Shown: positions 12,606 through 24,886, counted from the stretch's first letter. The stretch: DNA of 64,000 nucleotides from Apoda limacodes (GCA_946406115.1 OX291545.1:26097153-26161152); one strand, 5' to 3'. The notes: a model not told the origin generated them from the letters alone. A program made the numbers and translations.

Positions 12606-12637
12606 AGAGTAGTATCAATATTTGTTTTTGTTATTTA

Positions 12638-12760
12638 CTAGCTTCTACCAGCGGCTTCGCCCGCCCTTAATTTCGTTATCGGCGTAGGTTCTTACGGCAA
12701 CTCCTCAATTATAGAAAAAAAAAACAATAAAATCTTTCCTCTTTATAATATTAGTATAGA
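12638..12760 (-). mobile_element. Short Helitron-like element (non-autonomous)
   Basis: On the - strand it opens TCTATACTAATATTATAAAG and ends GGCGAAGCC..GGTAGAAGCTAG. That is the TC..CTAG terminal pattern of lepidopteran Helitron-like elements. It is about 120 bp long, so internally deleted. No Rep/helicase coding is present. Confidence 0.6.
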
Positions 12761-12854
12761 TTTGGACTTGATTTACTTACTTTAAATTCAATTCTTAGGG
12801 CTATTTTGCTTTATGCACCCTCTTAAGGTGATGGCAAACCCAAACGAATTAAGT

Positions 12855-12985
12855 AAGCAAGAATTTGATTAATTTTGTTACAGTCCTGTGTACACTTTTT
12901 GACGTAAAAAAATATATGTTATAGTTCAAACCTTAATTAAGTGGATTTGCTAATATGATAATAATTAGGCTATTAAAACATTTAT
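12855..12985 (+). repeat. Dispersed repeat, inverted partner at 35.3 kb
   Basis: The stretch around GATTAATTTTGTTACAGTCC and ACACTTTTTGACGT, ending at TTTGCTAATATGA, reappears as its reverse complement at 35275-35385 with scattered differences. Family unknown. Confidence 0.65.
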
Positions 12986-13341
12986 AAAAAAAAAATCTGA
13001 CACTCTATTTTTGAGCTTTAATTAAACTTGTTTGGAATACTAAGAGTTATATTCTCTTTATTGTTCTTTCATAAATTATAAGATAATTTGACCAAGTAAA
13101 CTTGCTAATTGCAAAAAAATATTAAAATTTTATAACGACAAAAAACCAAGAAAATCGAGAATTTCAACGTGCGTGCTAGCGCCTATCGTACGTGGAACTA
13201 TGTGTCTTTGTATGCTTCAATAGTGTAATATGTCTACACGTGTCGAAACGGCACAGCTAGGGTATGCCATAGCCTTAACGTAACGATTAAGTCTTCTATA
13301 GAATAGTTCGCCTTACATGTACGACATTGCTACAAAAATTC

Positions 13342-13418
13342 GTAACAGGTCGCAGCGTACGTAGCAGGTCGCAGCGTACGTAACAGGTCGCAGCGTACGT
13401 GGCAGGTCGCAGCGTACT
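13342..13418. repeat. 19-bp minisatellite, about four units
   Basis: Four near-identical head-to-tail units of AACAGGTCGCAGCGTACGT, alternating (T)AACAGG with (T)AGCAGG or GGCAGG. A related single unit with CGTAGCATGTCGTAGCGTAC sits near 12223-12245, so the array probably grew from a motif of a dispersed repeat. Confidence 0.85.
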
Positions 13419-13974
13419 TTGAGCCAACAGGACTCTATTAATAAGCTTATGCTTTCTGTCAGTCCGTCCGACTTTTAAATGTTTATATCTCTTGATGATT
13501 TCAATCAATTTTGATTACTTGGCAAATAATCAAATCAGGTCAGCATTTAATATATCTGGTGGAGCTAAATTTACATCTCTATCACTACTTTTCAAAGATT
13601 TTATGTTTCAAAAATTATATGTTAATATATATTATAATTTTACATATAGGAGGAACCAGATACTTAACCTTCTTATATCTATATATAACATTTATACATA
13701 TTTGATTTAGGTACTATCTAAAATTCGGTCAATAACACCGATATACTGTACTAGGTACATGGTAAAAAAACTAGGCTTTAAAATTCAATTCATATATATG
13801 AAATATGCTAAATATGCAATTATAGAACAAGTTTCGAGTTATTAATTTCGATTTTAAAGTTTGAGCGTAGACAAAAATATTTTTCGGTTTCCTTTTTTTG
13901 TTTTGCTTTATTTTAAAAACGGTAATTACCTGCAACTTTGAGTGATTGTAATGTAAATCTTTAAGGCGCAATAC

Positions 13975-14060
13975 CTACCTTACTAGCGCCGCCAAAAACA
14001 AAAGACATTTCAAAAATGTTACAAATCAGTTATTTAGAACTAGGTATAATTAAATTAAAA
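13975..14060 (+). repeat. Dispersed repeat sharing a motif with 35.15 and 42.49 kb
   Basis: The motif AAAGACATTTCAAAAATGTTA followed by CA..TTATTTA has counterparts at 35155-35190 (AAAGACATTTCTAAAATGTTA) and 42495-42525 (AACATAGTTTCAAAATGTTA). A small old repeat family, not classified. Confidence 0.45.
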
Positions 14061-14267
14061 ATAGTATAATTCAAAAATAGCTGGTTGTTTCCTCGTAAAC
14101 AGGTATTAAAGTTGCACTTTGAACCCCTAGGGACGCAAAGTTAATTTAATTTGAAATGGGGATTATAGCGATCGATCAAGAATATTGTATGAACAAGTAA
14201 CTAGCTGTATAATAAAACTGGCTGGCCGCGCGCGGACCAAATAAAAAAAAGTTTATGAAAAGGTAGA

Positions 14268-15030
14268 AACCGGGTGAAATGTATTCCGCCTTTGTAATTG
14301 TTTACTCAAATTCGTATTTATTTATACTTTAATAAAAAAAAGTAGCGCGTTTTCCTTAAGCAATGAAACTAAAATAAATAAATATACATTCTTATTTATA
14401 AGATACACTTATCTCTTTTCTCAAAGAGGGTCATAAAATTTGAGTGTATCACTCGGTCGCAAAATTAATTTACCTCTTGCACCGTCCTTTGAATCCCTCG
14501 CTGCGCTCCTCTACGAACTCCTCACTTTACGAAGGATACCCCACACAATGGGGTAGACAAGAAAAAAAATTACGTCCCCACTTTACGTGTAGGGGAGGTA
14601 CCCTAAATTTGTCGGCTTGATCAATGTATATATCCCTGCCAAACCGGGTGAAATGTATTCCGCCTTTACTCAAATTCGTATTTACTTATACTTTAATAAA
14701 AAAAATAGTGCGTTTTCGTTAAGTAGTGCAACTAAAATAAATAAATATACATTCTTATTTATAAGTTGCACTTAGCTCTTTTTTCATAGAGGGTCATAAA
14801 ATTTTGAGTGTATCACTCGGTCGCAAAATTAATTTACCTCTTGCACCGTCCTTTGAATCCCTCGCTGCGCTCCTCTGCGAACTCCTCACTCTACGAACGA
14901 TACCCCACACAATGGGGTAGACGAGAAAAAAAATAACGTTCCCACTTCACGTGTAGGGGAGGTACCCTAAAAATTTCAAATTTTTTATTCTACCACTTTG
15001 TCGGCTTGATCAATGTATATATCCCTGCCA
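14268..15030. repeat. Tandem duplication of a ~380-bp repeat
   Basis: Unit 1 (14268-14641) and unit 2 (14642-15030) lie head to tail and both begin AACCGGGTGAAATGTATTCC. They share GAGTGTATCACTCGGTCGCA, CTCTTGCACCGTCCTTTGAA, CCCCACACAATGGGGTAGAC and GTAGGGGAGGTACCCTAAA, and both end CAATGTATATATCCCTGCCA. Unit 2 carries about 30 extra T-rich bases near its end and lacks about 9 bases near its start. Substitutions are scattered, so the duplication is not very recent. Confidence 0.9.
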
Positions 15031-15060
15031 AACTGCAGCTTTCTTGTAAAAATAATTTTT

Positions 15061-15140
15061 GAACTAAGCCGCGGACAGACAGACGGACGGACATGGCGAA
15101 ATTATAAGGGTTCCTTGTTGACCACGGAACACTAAAAAGC
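15061..15140 (-). repeat. Fragment of a lepidopteran GGTTCC-type repeat
   Basis: The stretch with GACAGACAGACGGACGGACA, ATTATAAGGGTTCCTTGTTG and ACCACGGAACACTAAAA is a common lepidopteran repeat end. A 133-codon open frame on the opposite strand (15064-15465) runs through it and has no independent support as a gene. Confidence 0.5.
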
Positions 15141-16500
15141 AAAATGATTGCTGAGAATTATGTACTAGGCAGGTAGCTGAAAGTGGCTGGATTAGAAAGG
15201 TGACGACCAGACGACCGGATGTGATGGCGCCCTTTGGGAAAGGCTGATATCGAAAAATGGACTGCCGTAAGCTGATTGTTTGTCGTGGGTTCAAACAAAC
15301 AAACTTACACTCTTCCTCTATAATATTAGTAGGTACAAAAAAGCCTAACTCGTCTAAGAAAGAACTCGCTTTCGGACAATAGATGGCGCTTAATCTAGAT
15401 AAGAATATGTTAACATCGTCACAATGGGGACTGTAATGGCGCGATTGTACTCCAGCTTGGCACAATGCTTTTAGATGTCACTCTAACAATGGATTCGTTC
15501 AATATATACTTACTACTGCTGTATTATTCAGTCAAGCGCTTAAATCGAATAAAAACATATTGTATGTACTAATGTACTGTGAATTCCATTGTATTTTTCT
15601 GTTTAATTCTAACTTCTCATTGTTGATTTTAAAAATAAAAGATTTTGTCTTTTGCATTATCGTTAACTGACGTTCGACACTTTATGTAATCTACTGTTAA
15701 AAAATTAAAATAGAAAAAAAAACAAAAAAATTTTTTAAGAAAAATTACTTAAAAAACCTTTTTTAAGGGTTCTGTCCGTACAGGACATTTTCATAATTCT
15801 CCTGACTAACTCATAGCTTTATAAAAATCGAAAGATCGGCAACAATCGATCTCAGAAGCATAATAATTAGAATATATACCTGTGTATGTGTACATAAGTG
15901 ACTGTTACACATCTGAATAATATAAAAATGAGACAAAAACTACGCACTTTAGATATTGATAAAAAAGTTTAAAAACTCAGAGATAAGCTCTCTACACTCA
16001 CAGAACCCAACAAAGTACATTTTTAAAAGTTTATCTTTTCTTTTCAAAACACCTTATTCGTGCTTTTTAATTAAAATTTCTCATTCATTTTTAACCCGTT
16101 CTAATAAAAAATCTTATCATACATTTTGTTCAGTCCTAAAGTCGTAATCGATTGATGGAATCGCTTCACTGTCTGTGACAATTCGCACTCGAATCCGACG
16201 AAGTAACAATGGTTCCGTATGCCAATCTAATTTGAACCACTACTCCTTTTCAGTGTAAAATTTATATAAAAGTCGGAGGGTTGTTGGAGGATGTTTTCAT
16301 AGGTCTAATGAGACTGGTTGCCTCGTCGAACCACTCGTCACTATCCAACGTAGTGTTATTCAACCCCTGATGGATCACAATTTCAACAAACAAATGGATG
16401 GATAATAAATCGAATTGCGGTGGCTTCGTGTGGTGGCTGACTGAGATTTTGTCACCATTTTCGTTCCGTACGCAAAGGTTGCCAACGGAGCCCTGCTACT
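15141..16500. other. Intergenic DNA, nothing firmly recognised
   Basis: AT-rich. A short echo of the GGGTTCTGTCCGTACAGGAC repeat motif is at 15765-15785. No gene is supported. Confidence 0.35.
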
Positions 16501-16524
16501 AAGCTTTCTGTCTGTCTGACCATT

Positions 16525-16765
16525 AAATAGCCTAGTTAGTATTGTGGCCAGCTGCTGCTGGGTGTGAGTTCGATTCCCGCACTGCACAAACAGTTATATG
16601 ATAAATATTTGTGTTTGTCTTGAGTATTTATGTATGTATGATACGTATCTATTTACAAAAAAAAAGTTAATTTTAATTCAAATCAATTTGTATCTGTTGT
16701 CTGGTATCCATAAAACACGCTTTGCTTACTTTGGGGCCAGACGGCGCTGTGTGTAGTAGGTAGAA
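16525..16765 (+). mobile_element. tRNA-derived SINE
   Basis: An A-box-like TAGCCTAGTTAG and a B-box-like GAGTTCGATTCCCGC (about 16567-16581) form a tRNA-type Pol III promoter head. The body reads TTTGTGTTTGTCTTGAGTAT and then CTGTTGTCTGGTATCCATAA. The tail reads TGCTTACTTTGGGGCCAGAC with GGCGCTGTGTG. The same family recurs at 28.2, 34.5 and 45.7 kb. It is not a tRNA gene, because the cloverleaf arms are not complementary. Confidence 0.65.
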
Positions 16766-17107
16766 GTCTAAAATTGTCATAGAATCTGTAGTGTTATAAT
16801 TAAATTATAAATAAACGGCATAGGCATTCGCGGAAAAGCCCACGAGTGGCTTAGCTTCAACTCTGTGGTAGCAAAACGGTCAATCCACATATTTTGACTA
16901 AGATGTAGAGATTGTGAAGTTAGAGCTTGTAGTGTAAGGGCGTGTAGAGTTAGAAGCTTAGCTCTATACGAGATCTGATAATTTTTTGACAGTGCGAGCC
17001 ATATGGTCTCGTCTTTGCAACCTTTTACATGAAAATGTTTTTGGTGGGATAGAATATTTCAAACAAAATAATAAAACAATAAAGAAGTACAGATCAGACG
17101 TCAAACA

Positions 17108-17250
17108 AATAAATGCATCTATTTCCCAAGGAAGTGTGATGGGATGTCTCCTGTTTTAAATATATATCAATGACCTGGCCCAAGCCATAGGAGGAGCTTG
17201 CGGACGGAGCTTGTGTGCTGACGATATCTCTCTTCTTCTCTTTGGAAACA
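17108..17250 (+). mobile_element. LINE reverse-transcriptase remnant
   Basis: One frame reads INASISQGSVMG, then LLF, one stop, IYINDLAQAI, and CADDISLLLFG. These are the RT palm motifs: the (P)QGS.LGPLLF box, the YINDL helix and the catalytic xADD box, with C in place of the usual Y or F. The arrangement fits I/R1/Jockey-type non-LTR elements. An internal stop and lack of extended ORF on either side make it a dead fragment. Confidence 0.75.
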
Positions 17251-19889
17251 TACTATTAGTCTAAGTTAAAAGAGCATTTTTGGTAACCATCGCCGGGAAG
17301 GCTGACAATAGAATAGTGTTCTAATACGCACAATACCTATGTAAACTGAAAAAAAACTGACATGATTGGTAGGGCGTTTAGTAGTAATAGCCAATTTAAA
17401 AATCAGTTTTACCTACAAAGCTCCGGAGATACAGCGGGCGGTACGTTGCTTGCTTTGGTCTGCTCAAGTCAGTATTATCTTGGAAACAACTCCAAAAAAA
17501 TAATTATTCTTTGGCTAAAGGCTAAAGAATAGAAATAAAATAAATTAAAACTACTCTGTAAGTAGCATCGCGGCTCTATGACTTGGTTACGCTAGCTTTA
17601 TTGAGCTAGCTATATATGGCTATGCTAAAAGGCATTCGTTTTAGCTTGTAGGCCTTTGGCAGAATCAGCTATCGGCAAATCGTATATCAGTGAACTGTAC
17701 CGGAAAGTTAGATTAATATCAAACGGAAACGAATACACGATATATAGGTGGCCGCCCGGTGCAGAACGGATCGCTAGAGACCCCCGGTCCCGATATTATG
17801 ACCCGTTTATTACTGATTTCGATTAATAAGAATATAAAGGGTATCCATAAACCTATACGCGGATCCGGCCTTCGGTCCTGCAGAAAAACACAAATAAAAT
17901 TCTAATTGGTAAAAAAACGAGTATGTAAGTATTTTACAAAAAACTTAAAATAACAGAAGCACTCTTTTAAACAAAATACATATAAAGGATCGAAATTGCG
18001 TAAGTATTGTATAAGGTATAAATGCCTTTTTTGTTTCCTGACGTCTCGACCGTCTTGCACCGATCGTAGCCACGGGAGGACTTGATTAAACAATGGAAAT
18101 TATTTTTTACGTGTTTTTAACTAACTAATTAACATAAGCATAAAATAAGCATAAGCATAAGCGAAAACGACCTTGTGGAAAACATCCTAACTACACTTTT
18201 TTTAATTAATTTTTTCTTGAGTACAAGAAATCAAAATGCAATGGGACACTATTTAACGTTTCTTAGCCAAAGAAAATCAAATTATTGTCTTAGCTACCTA
18301 AATCGGAAAACGTTATCGCACGGTCGACAACGCGGTTAAACAACTAGCTATATTATAAATTTATTGATGTACAAGTGGGTACATTGTTCGGGTAGTTAAT
18401 AGGAAAATCTGTCAACACAAGAACAATGCAGGAAGTTACATGGATCAGGAATTAGCAGTCATTGTCTTGGTACAATAGAGCCAGGCGGAGAATTCGTCGA
18501 CGAAGTAGTTATGGAAGATGTGTTAATAATACGATACGGTAATATTACCTAATGCATGTATGTCTTTGTGAGGAGAGAAATGGGAACATTATCCATTCTT
18601 GTCAGAATTAATATATTTAAAGGTTCCGTAACCTAACATCAAAAACGGGTTCCTTATAATTTCTTCATGTCAATCCGTCCATGCATGTCAAAGCCATAAG
18701 CCCATCACACACCGATCTTTAATAAATATATATAAAAATTACAGCAAGACATATTACGATATATTTTCTGTAGTAATTTTGAGTGACCACACATGCAGCT
18801 ACTAATTTATTGGAGTTTTGTTATTTTTAGATATTTTAGTATATTAATATACATTACCTATGAGTTTTTTTTTTATATATATACCAATAAGGTGGCAAAC
18901 AAGCTTACGGCCAAATAAGCTTAAGCTTATGGGTACGTGTGTACGGGCGGGCTTTATAATTCTGCTACCTTTCCTACAATGCTGATAAAAATTTAAAAGC
19001 ATTTGAATTATGTGAACCGCCAAATGGTTCCATGATGATATTAAAATAGATTTTTTGAAAAACAGCTCATTAGATGTTTTAGAACTGAAAGATTAATTTC
19101 TTTCAGCGCACCTTCTTGTGTTGATGAATAGGTCTTTCAAAATGCATCAAAAGATCGAAGTTTTCTTAAGCGACTGGAATGCTTAAAAAAAAACTTTATT
19201 TTCGCTATTTACATAATGCCGTCATAATAAAAATAAGCCGTTTTTAAAGTTGTTATTAAAAAAAAACATGATGCCAGTGCGTAAATTAAATACAATTAAT
19301 GCAGTGACGTAAGTTTACATTTGTACCTACATAAGCATGATCTACAACTTTTCACGTAAATACGTTCACGTTAGTCCAAAATTGAAAACGGTTATGACAG
19401 TTTACTTACCTTTTATCATTATTTATCAGAAAACGCTTTTTTTACACGCAAAATAATACTTAAAAAATTTACCAAAATATGCTTAGCTTTGATTATTAAC
19501 CTGTTACCTGTTGACAATAATCAAAGATGATCAGTTAATTTTCTCTTGAATTCCGTAGGCATGCCCATGTTCACAGGAGCGTAGGCAGCTTTTGGATCAG
19601 GGCTCACCCTGACCTGGTCAGGGTGGAGCAGGCCTGATAGAAAATGTTACTTTCGTATGGTAAACATGTTCTCTTTGGGTCAATTCCTTCAGGGTATGGG
19701 CTGATAGGGGAGGGGCACCTCCCCTTCCCTGCCCGTACCTCGCTTCGCCCCTTCATAACATAAACGTGAGACAATTGATACCATTGACCATTATAAAGAT
19801 TACACATCACCAATTGTAATTTCAATGTAAGTACCTATCTAAAATAATTGACTGTTATACTTATATCATTTAAGATTGATTTATCTGCG
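17251..19889. other. AT-rich stretch without recognised genes
   Basis: Nothing can be supported as a gene. A short GGTTCCGTAACC echo of a dispersed repeat is at 18620-18680. A less AT-rich patch at 19590-19760 (CTCACCCTGACCTGGTCAGG) has no recognisable frame. Confidence 0.35.
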
Positions 19890-20160
19890 ACTAGCTTTTG
19901 GCAGCGGCTCCGCCCGCCTATAATTTGATTATCGGCGTGGGATTCTTACGGCAACTCCTTAGCTTCGTTTAGGTGAGATTAGGTTAAAGTTACTCCCGCG
20001 GGAATTTTTGAAATTTCAGAGATAAAAAGTAGCCTATGCGCTATTGCAGACTACAGTCTATCTCTTTGCGAAATTTCATGCAGAGCCGGTCAGCAGTCCT
20101 GGCATGATTGAGATAAAAACATCCATCCATCCAAACTTTCGTATTTATAATATTGGATAT
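19890..20160 (-). mobile_element. Helitron-like non-autonomous element
   Basis: Read on the - strand, it opens near ATAATATTATAAATACGAAA, contains the body motif GGAGTTGCCGTAAGAATCCC, and ends GGCGGAGCCGCTGCCAAAAG followed by CTAGTC. Same family as the other ..AAAGCTAGT repeats. No protein coding. Confidence 0.65.
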
Positions 20161-20935
20161 ATGGATTGCTTTTAATTTGATTAGGGGCGTTTATCTCTCT
20201 ATGCTGAATATGGCGCCACTTCCGGTCCGCATTCAACGCATTGGCTGCACATGTTTAGGAGGTAGAGCACTGGATGCGCTGTCAAAATAGTGAACAGCCA
20301 TATTATTTGTTTACACTTAGTGAACAGAACGATTTCAATGCCTATGCGATGTCATAGCTCTCAATGCCTCAGCAAAACGCAGCTGTTGTCAACCCCCAAA
20401 AAATCAGCTTTTTGAGCCTTTTATCTCGAATCGTTCGAAGAATCCGCATCCCGAATAGCCTTGCATTTGATTAGTCAATTAGTTTTAAAGAAAGTAGAAT
20501 TTTTTTTTTTTTTTCGTCTGAAAAGCCTTTAACATCTGTTAAAACAAATTTTATTCAATCATAACTATAATATTTGTACTACACTACTATGTCAAAATGA
20601 TATCAAGTGTCCATGTTCTTCAGAGCATGTTTCTTATACTCTCCCTCACGCCTCAAACATACACCCTCTGCATTGAATTCACTCCCACCCACTCCTTTTC
20701 ATTCTTTGCATCTTTTGTGAAACACGCTTTTTGTGACTGTAGCGAATTCACAATGAGGGATGTGAATTGAATAGGTATTCTGTGTCGATGTCGGTTTAAA
20801 GTCAAGATAAGTTTTCTAAAGGTTACTTGCACTATGAATTCAGTATTTATTTCTTAAAATAGTTTAGGTATTATGGCTCCATAGCCAATTGGAAAACGCG
20901 AAATCGTACTATTTATTATCAATATATATTATAGC

Positions 20936-21773
20936 CATACTAATATTATAAATGCAAAAGTAACCGTCTCTCTGTCTGTATGTCTGTCTGTCTGTTACCT
21001 CTTGACGCTTAAACCACTGTACGGATTAGATTAAATTGGCATGGAGATAGTCTGAGTTGCGGAAAAGGACAAAGGCTACTTGAAAGTGTGGGCCGGATTT
21101 TTTTTTCTTATAATTCTTCAGTACGTGTATTTGTCACCTATCTCCCCCTAAACGTAAAACCGCTCGCCAAAACTAGTGTATAATTATAAATATGTTCATA
21201 TCCGTACTAATGTTATAAATGCGAAAGTAACTTTGTATGTCTGTCTGTTATCTCTTCACGATTAAACCGCTGCATCGATTAAGATGAAATTTGGCATAAA
21301 GTGGAGAAAGTTTGAATCCCGAGAAAGGACAAAGGCTAATTGAAAACGTCAAGTGTGAGTCGGTTTTCCGTACTAATATTATAAATGCGAGCGTAACTCT
21401 GTCTGTCTGTCTGTTTGTCAGTTACCTCTTCACGCTTAAACTGCAGCAACCATTAAGATGAAATGAGGCATGGAGATAGTTTGAGTCCCGAGAAAGGACA
21501 TAGGCTAATTGAAAACGTCAAGTATGAGTCGTTTTTTTTTCTATAATCAAGAAGTTTTCATTGCTATCCCACGCCGATAACAAATTTTAGGATGGGTTCA
21601 ACCGCGGCAAAATTTGGCATGGAGATAGTTAAAGTCCCAGGGAAGGACAAAGGCTACTTCAAAACGTCAAGTGTAAGTCGGTTTTTTTTCTATAAGTAAT
21701 TGAGTAGTTGCCGTTGAAACCCTACACCAATAACCGAATTTGAGGCAGGTGAAACCGCGGTCAAAAGCTAGTA
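20936..21773 (+). mobile_element. Tandem cluster of Helitron-like 5' segments
   Basis: The 5' motif TACTAAT(A/G)TTATAAATGCGA or its near variant occurs three times (about 20938, 21205 and 21370). A fourth block repeats GGCATGGAGATAG and AAAACGTCAAGTGTAAGTCG without the head. Only the last block has a full 3' end, GGTGAAACCGCGGTCAAAAG then CTAGT (21770s). The spacing is about 165 bp between some units. Confidence 0.7.
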
Positions 21774-22019
21774 TAATATATATATCGCATATTCCCTGCT
21801 TTTAAGTTCGTATATGTATTTTTAATAGATTAGATATATTACGTCTAACGTCTTGGATAAGTCTAGTCTACGGTCAGCCGCACACCAAAGACCAAATGTA
21901 AAACAATTTTATCTCAAAATATGTGAATAAATAGTTCCAGCAAACATTTAATAATATCAATGCTCGTAGTAGTAGTCGTAGTAAATACGTAAAACACATA
22001 CAAACGTATTTGTTTTGTA

Positions 22020-22078
22020 ATAAATATATTTTTATTATTTATAAATATATTTTTATTATTTATAAATATATTTTTGTA
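22020..22078. repeat. 22-bp AT-rich tandem repeat
   Basis: About 2.5 head-to-tail units of ATAAATATATTTTTATTATTT. A 13-bp perfect AT palindrome with a single central base lies nearby at 22274-22300. Confidence 0.7.
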
Positions 22079-22879
22079 AAATTATTATGTTGCTACAATA
22101 AAGTTTATATTATTATTATTAAAAGTATGTAATGTGAGTAATTTGCAAAGATTAACCAAACAAACCCTAATGTAAATTCTGATTTTAGAATGGGATTGGA
22201 CTTTTGAACTATACATAGGTACTTATAGTGTAGACAAGATTTAACGTGGCTGTAACGTATAATCAGGGAATATTTATTTTATTATATTATAATAAAATAA
22301 GAGGTCATGCTAAAAAATACTCTAGCGGACTCATTAAAATCAGTATGTATGTTTATATATGTTTTCATTTCAATAATTCAATAAGTTCGTGACTTAACCT
22401 TTTCCATCGTACCTAGTAGGCGGTGGAACTCCCATACAAACTTTCCTTTCCCATAGAGAATGAGTTTCCAAAAATACTTAGACACTTCACAGCTCATTTG
22501 CAAATTAAAGACTATCCTTATGCCAATTATATATACTTGTGCATACAGTGTATGCCCAATGCTTAAAGAACAACATTCCTTTAAGTGCTAAAAAGGATAT
22601 AAAGCACTTGCGTTAACAGAAAGGCAGACAAGAAATCATTCCGAGTTGAATTTGTATTGCGCCATTCCGTATGGGTTGTTATTTAGTAATTAAATGGATC
22701 TATAAAATTATACTACCTGATTAAAAATTAACTTTAACTTAGTAACACCTTCTGATTTTTGTGAGCACACCCATTAACAAGCACCTGTCAACGCGTACGC
22801 ACTAACCGCGTTGTCGTACGTAGCTACATGTATTTTTTTTGTGAAACAAAAAGATAGTCTGTACAAATTGTGTCTTCAA

Positions 22880-23050
22880 ACATCATTAAAGACGAACAAT
22901 CGAGCCTCTGATGAATTTCGGTTTATGTTCCACGCCGAGTCTTTGTGGCTCTACTTTCAGGGGCTACACAATAGGGACAAAAGTTATTCAACGACAATAC
23001 GAGCCGAGCACCAAATACCGATCGCCTGTCCCCCCCTTCTCCCTGCCAAG
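22880..23050 (+). repeat. Dispersed repeat, partner at 30.7 kb
   Basis: Shares with 30727-30890, in the same orientation, AACAATCG..CTGATGAATTTCGGT, a GTCTTTGTG block, AATA(C)..AACAAAAGTT(A/G)TTCAA and a CACC(A/T)AATACC block ending in CCTCCC/CCCCCC. Differences are many, so the copies are old. Family unknown. Confidence 0.55.
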
Positions 23051-23390
23051 TAACCATTGTTTACTTTAATACTACCTTACACTTTTATATAGGCTTGGTA
23101 CTTATCGAAAGAATCTATTGTACTTACAAAGAACGGAAAATGTGAAAATTCCATATTTAAGTGCCTGCTTTATATGCAACAAAGTTCTTTGTTAGTTGGT
23201 TCTATTATAACTAAATTAAATCATAAGAATAATACATAAAATGCATGTGTATTTAAATTATTGTAGAGTGACCAACATTATTATTGTAACTAAGTTTTAA
23301 ATTGCTATGGAGTGCTAATACCAAACTGAAGATTTTTTTGAAACTAAAAGCCTTAATACATTGCCTCATGGACCATGTTTAGTACACTCA

Positions 23391-23411
23391 ACTGTACTGT
23401 ACTGTACTGTA
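23391..23411. repeat. CTGTA pentanucleotide microsatellite
   Basis: About four head-to-tail CTGTA units. Confidence 0.8.
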
Positions 23412-23896
23412 GCCTTTGATGGTCTAAGAGTGTAGCACACGATTAAGAAGATATATTGCTTGTGTCATGTGGGCCTCCCACCCTCTCAAATTCTTTCACA
23501 CTATTTTTGTATTTAATTTTATATTTTTTTTTCTATCCTTTATAACTATAGCTATCCCTTTGCTGAAAATCAAGTCACCCCCACGGTTTTATATTGCTCA
23601 TAAGAAATCACGAATGTTTCATTCCTTCTCATTCCATCCAATTATCCCTGTGCGAAAAGTCAAGTCATACTGTTGCTCCGTGGTGACGTAAAGAGGTTGT
23701 GCCCCGCGGTTTTATCAACAGAAAATTCTATTCTCGTGAAAACTCTCCATCCAGATAAAAAGTGTCTTTTGTCGTCCTCCGTCCCTCTAGCTATTCCTGG
23801 ACCAAAAATCAGTTCACCCCATAGCCCCGTTGCGAAATGGCGCTAAAATATCTGTATTTCGGCCCTTCTATTACGCTCTTTTAAACATACTTACAA

Positions 23897-24134
23897 TCGA
23901 TATAAATATTATAAATGCGAAAGTAACTCTGTCTGTCTGTTACGTTACCACTTCACGCTCAAATCGCTGTACCGATTAAGATGAAATTTGGCATGGAGAT
24001 AGTTTGAGTCCCGGGAAAGGATAGGCTATTTGAAAACGTCAAATGTGAGTCGGTTTTCGGTCTATAATGAGGATTTGTCTTTGATATCCTACACCGTTTT
24101 TAGGGCGGGTGGAACCGCGGGTATAAGCTAGAAT
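23897..24134 (+). mobile_element. Near-complete Helitron-like non-autonomous element
   Basis: Opens ATAAATATTATAAATGCGAA with a GTCTGTCTG run, continues ATGAAATTTGGCATGGAGAT and GAAAACGTCAAATGTGAGTC, and ends GCGGGTGGAACCGCGG..TAAGCTAG. At about 235 bp, this is the best reference copy of the family in the window. Confidence 0.7.
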
Positions 24135-24249
24135 AATAATAAGCTACCACCATATGCATCACACAATTAATAAATAAGTTCCAATACTTTCCAACTTTTT
24201 ATGTTTAATATATATCTTAATTTTTTTTAACCTTTGTTTATTAAAATGC

Positions 24250-24440
24250 CAACTTTTGCCAGCGGCATCGCCTGTTTCAAGTTTGATATAGCAAGCTTTG
24301 CTGTATCTGTAGTTTATCCACGTGGAATTCGGTTAAAGTTATTCCTGCAGGATCATTCAAATATTCCGGGATAAAAAGTCTATGTCCTTCTCCAGCCTTT
24401 TACCTATATCAAACTTTCGCATTTATAATATTAGCATAGA
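24250..24440 (-). mobile_element. Helitron-like fragment
   Basis: Reverse-oriented. The left part (TTTTGCCAGCGGCATCGCCT) is the reverse complement of the 3' end. The right part (CTTTCGCATTTATAATATTA) is the reverse complement of the 5' head. The outermost CTAG is lost. Confidence 0.6.
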
Positions 24441-24886
24441 ATTGTAATGTAACCTAACTCTCGTACAATAAATTGTTAAGGCGTACTTTCAAAATCAACG
24501 CATCTCTCTGTTCTGCCAAAATTTCATATTTAGAAAGTTAGAAATAACTGTACCTCCTAGTTCTTTCTAGACACACGTGCGCTCCCCTCCGACGTATTAC
24601 GGATTCTCTCATACATTTATGTGCAAAATGCGTCAAAATGTGAAACTTACTTTTAACTTAAGATTTTTAACTTTTGACTTAATATTTGTTTAATTAAAAT
24701 TTTCTCAAAATAAAAACCTAAGTTTTAAGTTACTTACCTGAAGTTGCCTTGAAGCAAATGAGTTGTTAATTTCTGCCACAAAGAGATGGCAAGAAGTTGT
24801 TTTTAAAGTAATGATACAATACTTTGATAATCAGCTAACAAGTATACAATCTGTATTGAAAATATAAATAAGTTAGTAAACTACTA

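Noticed and set aside
13342..13418. CRISPR array
   Set aside because: Units are contiguous with no spacers, and the genome is eukaryotic.
15064..15465. 133-codon open frame on the - strand
   Set aside because: It runs antisense through a dispersed-repeat end and has no family motif.
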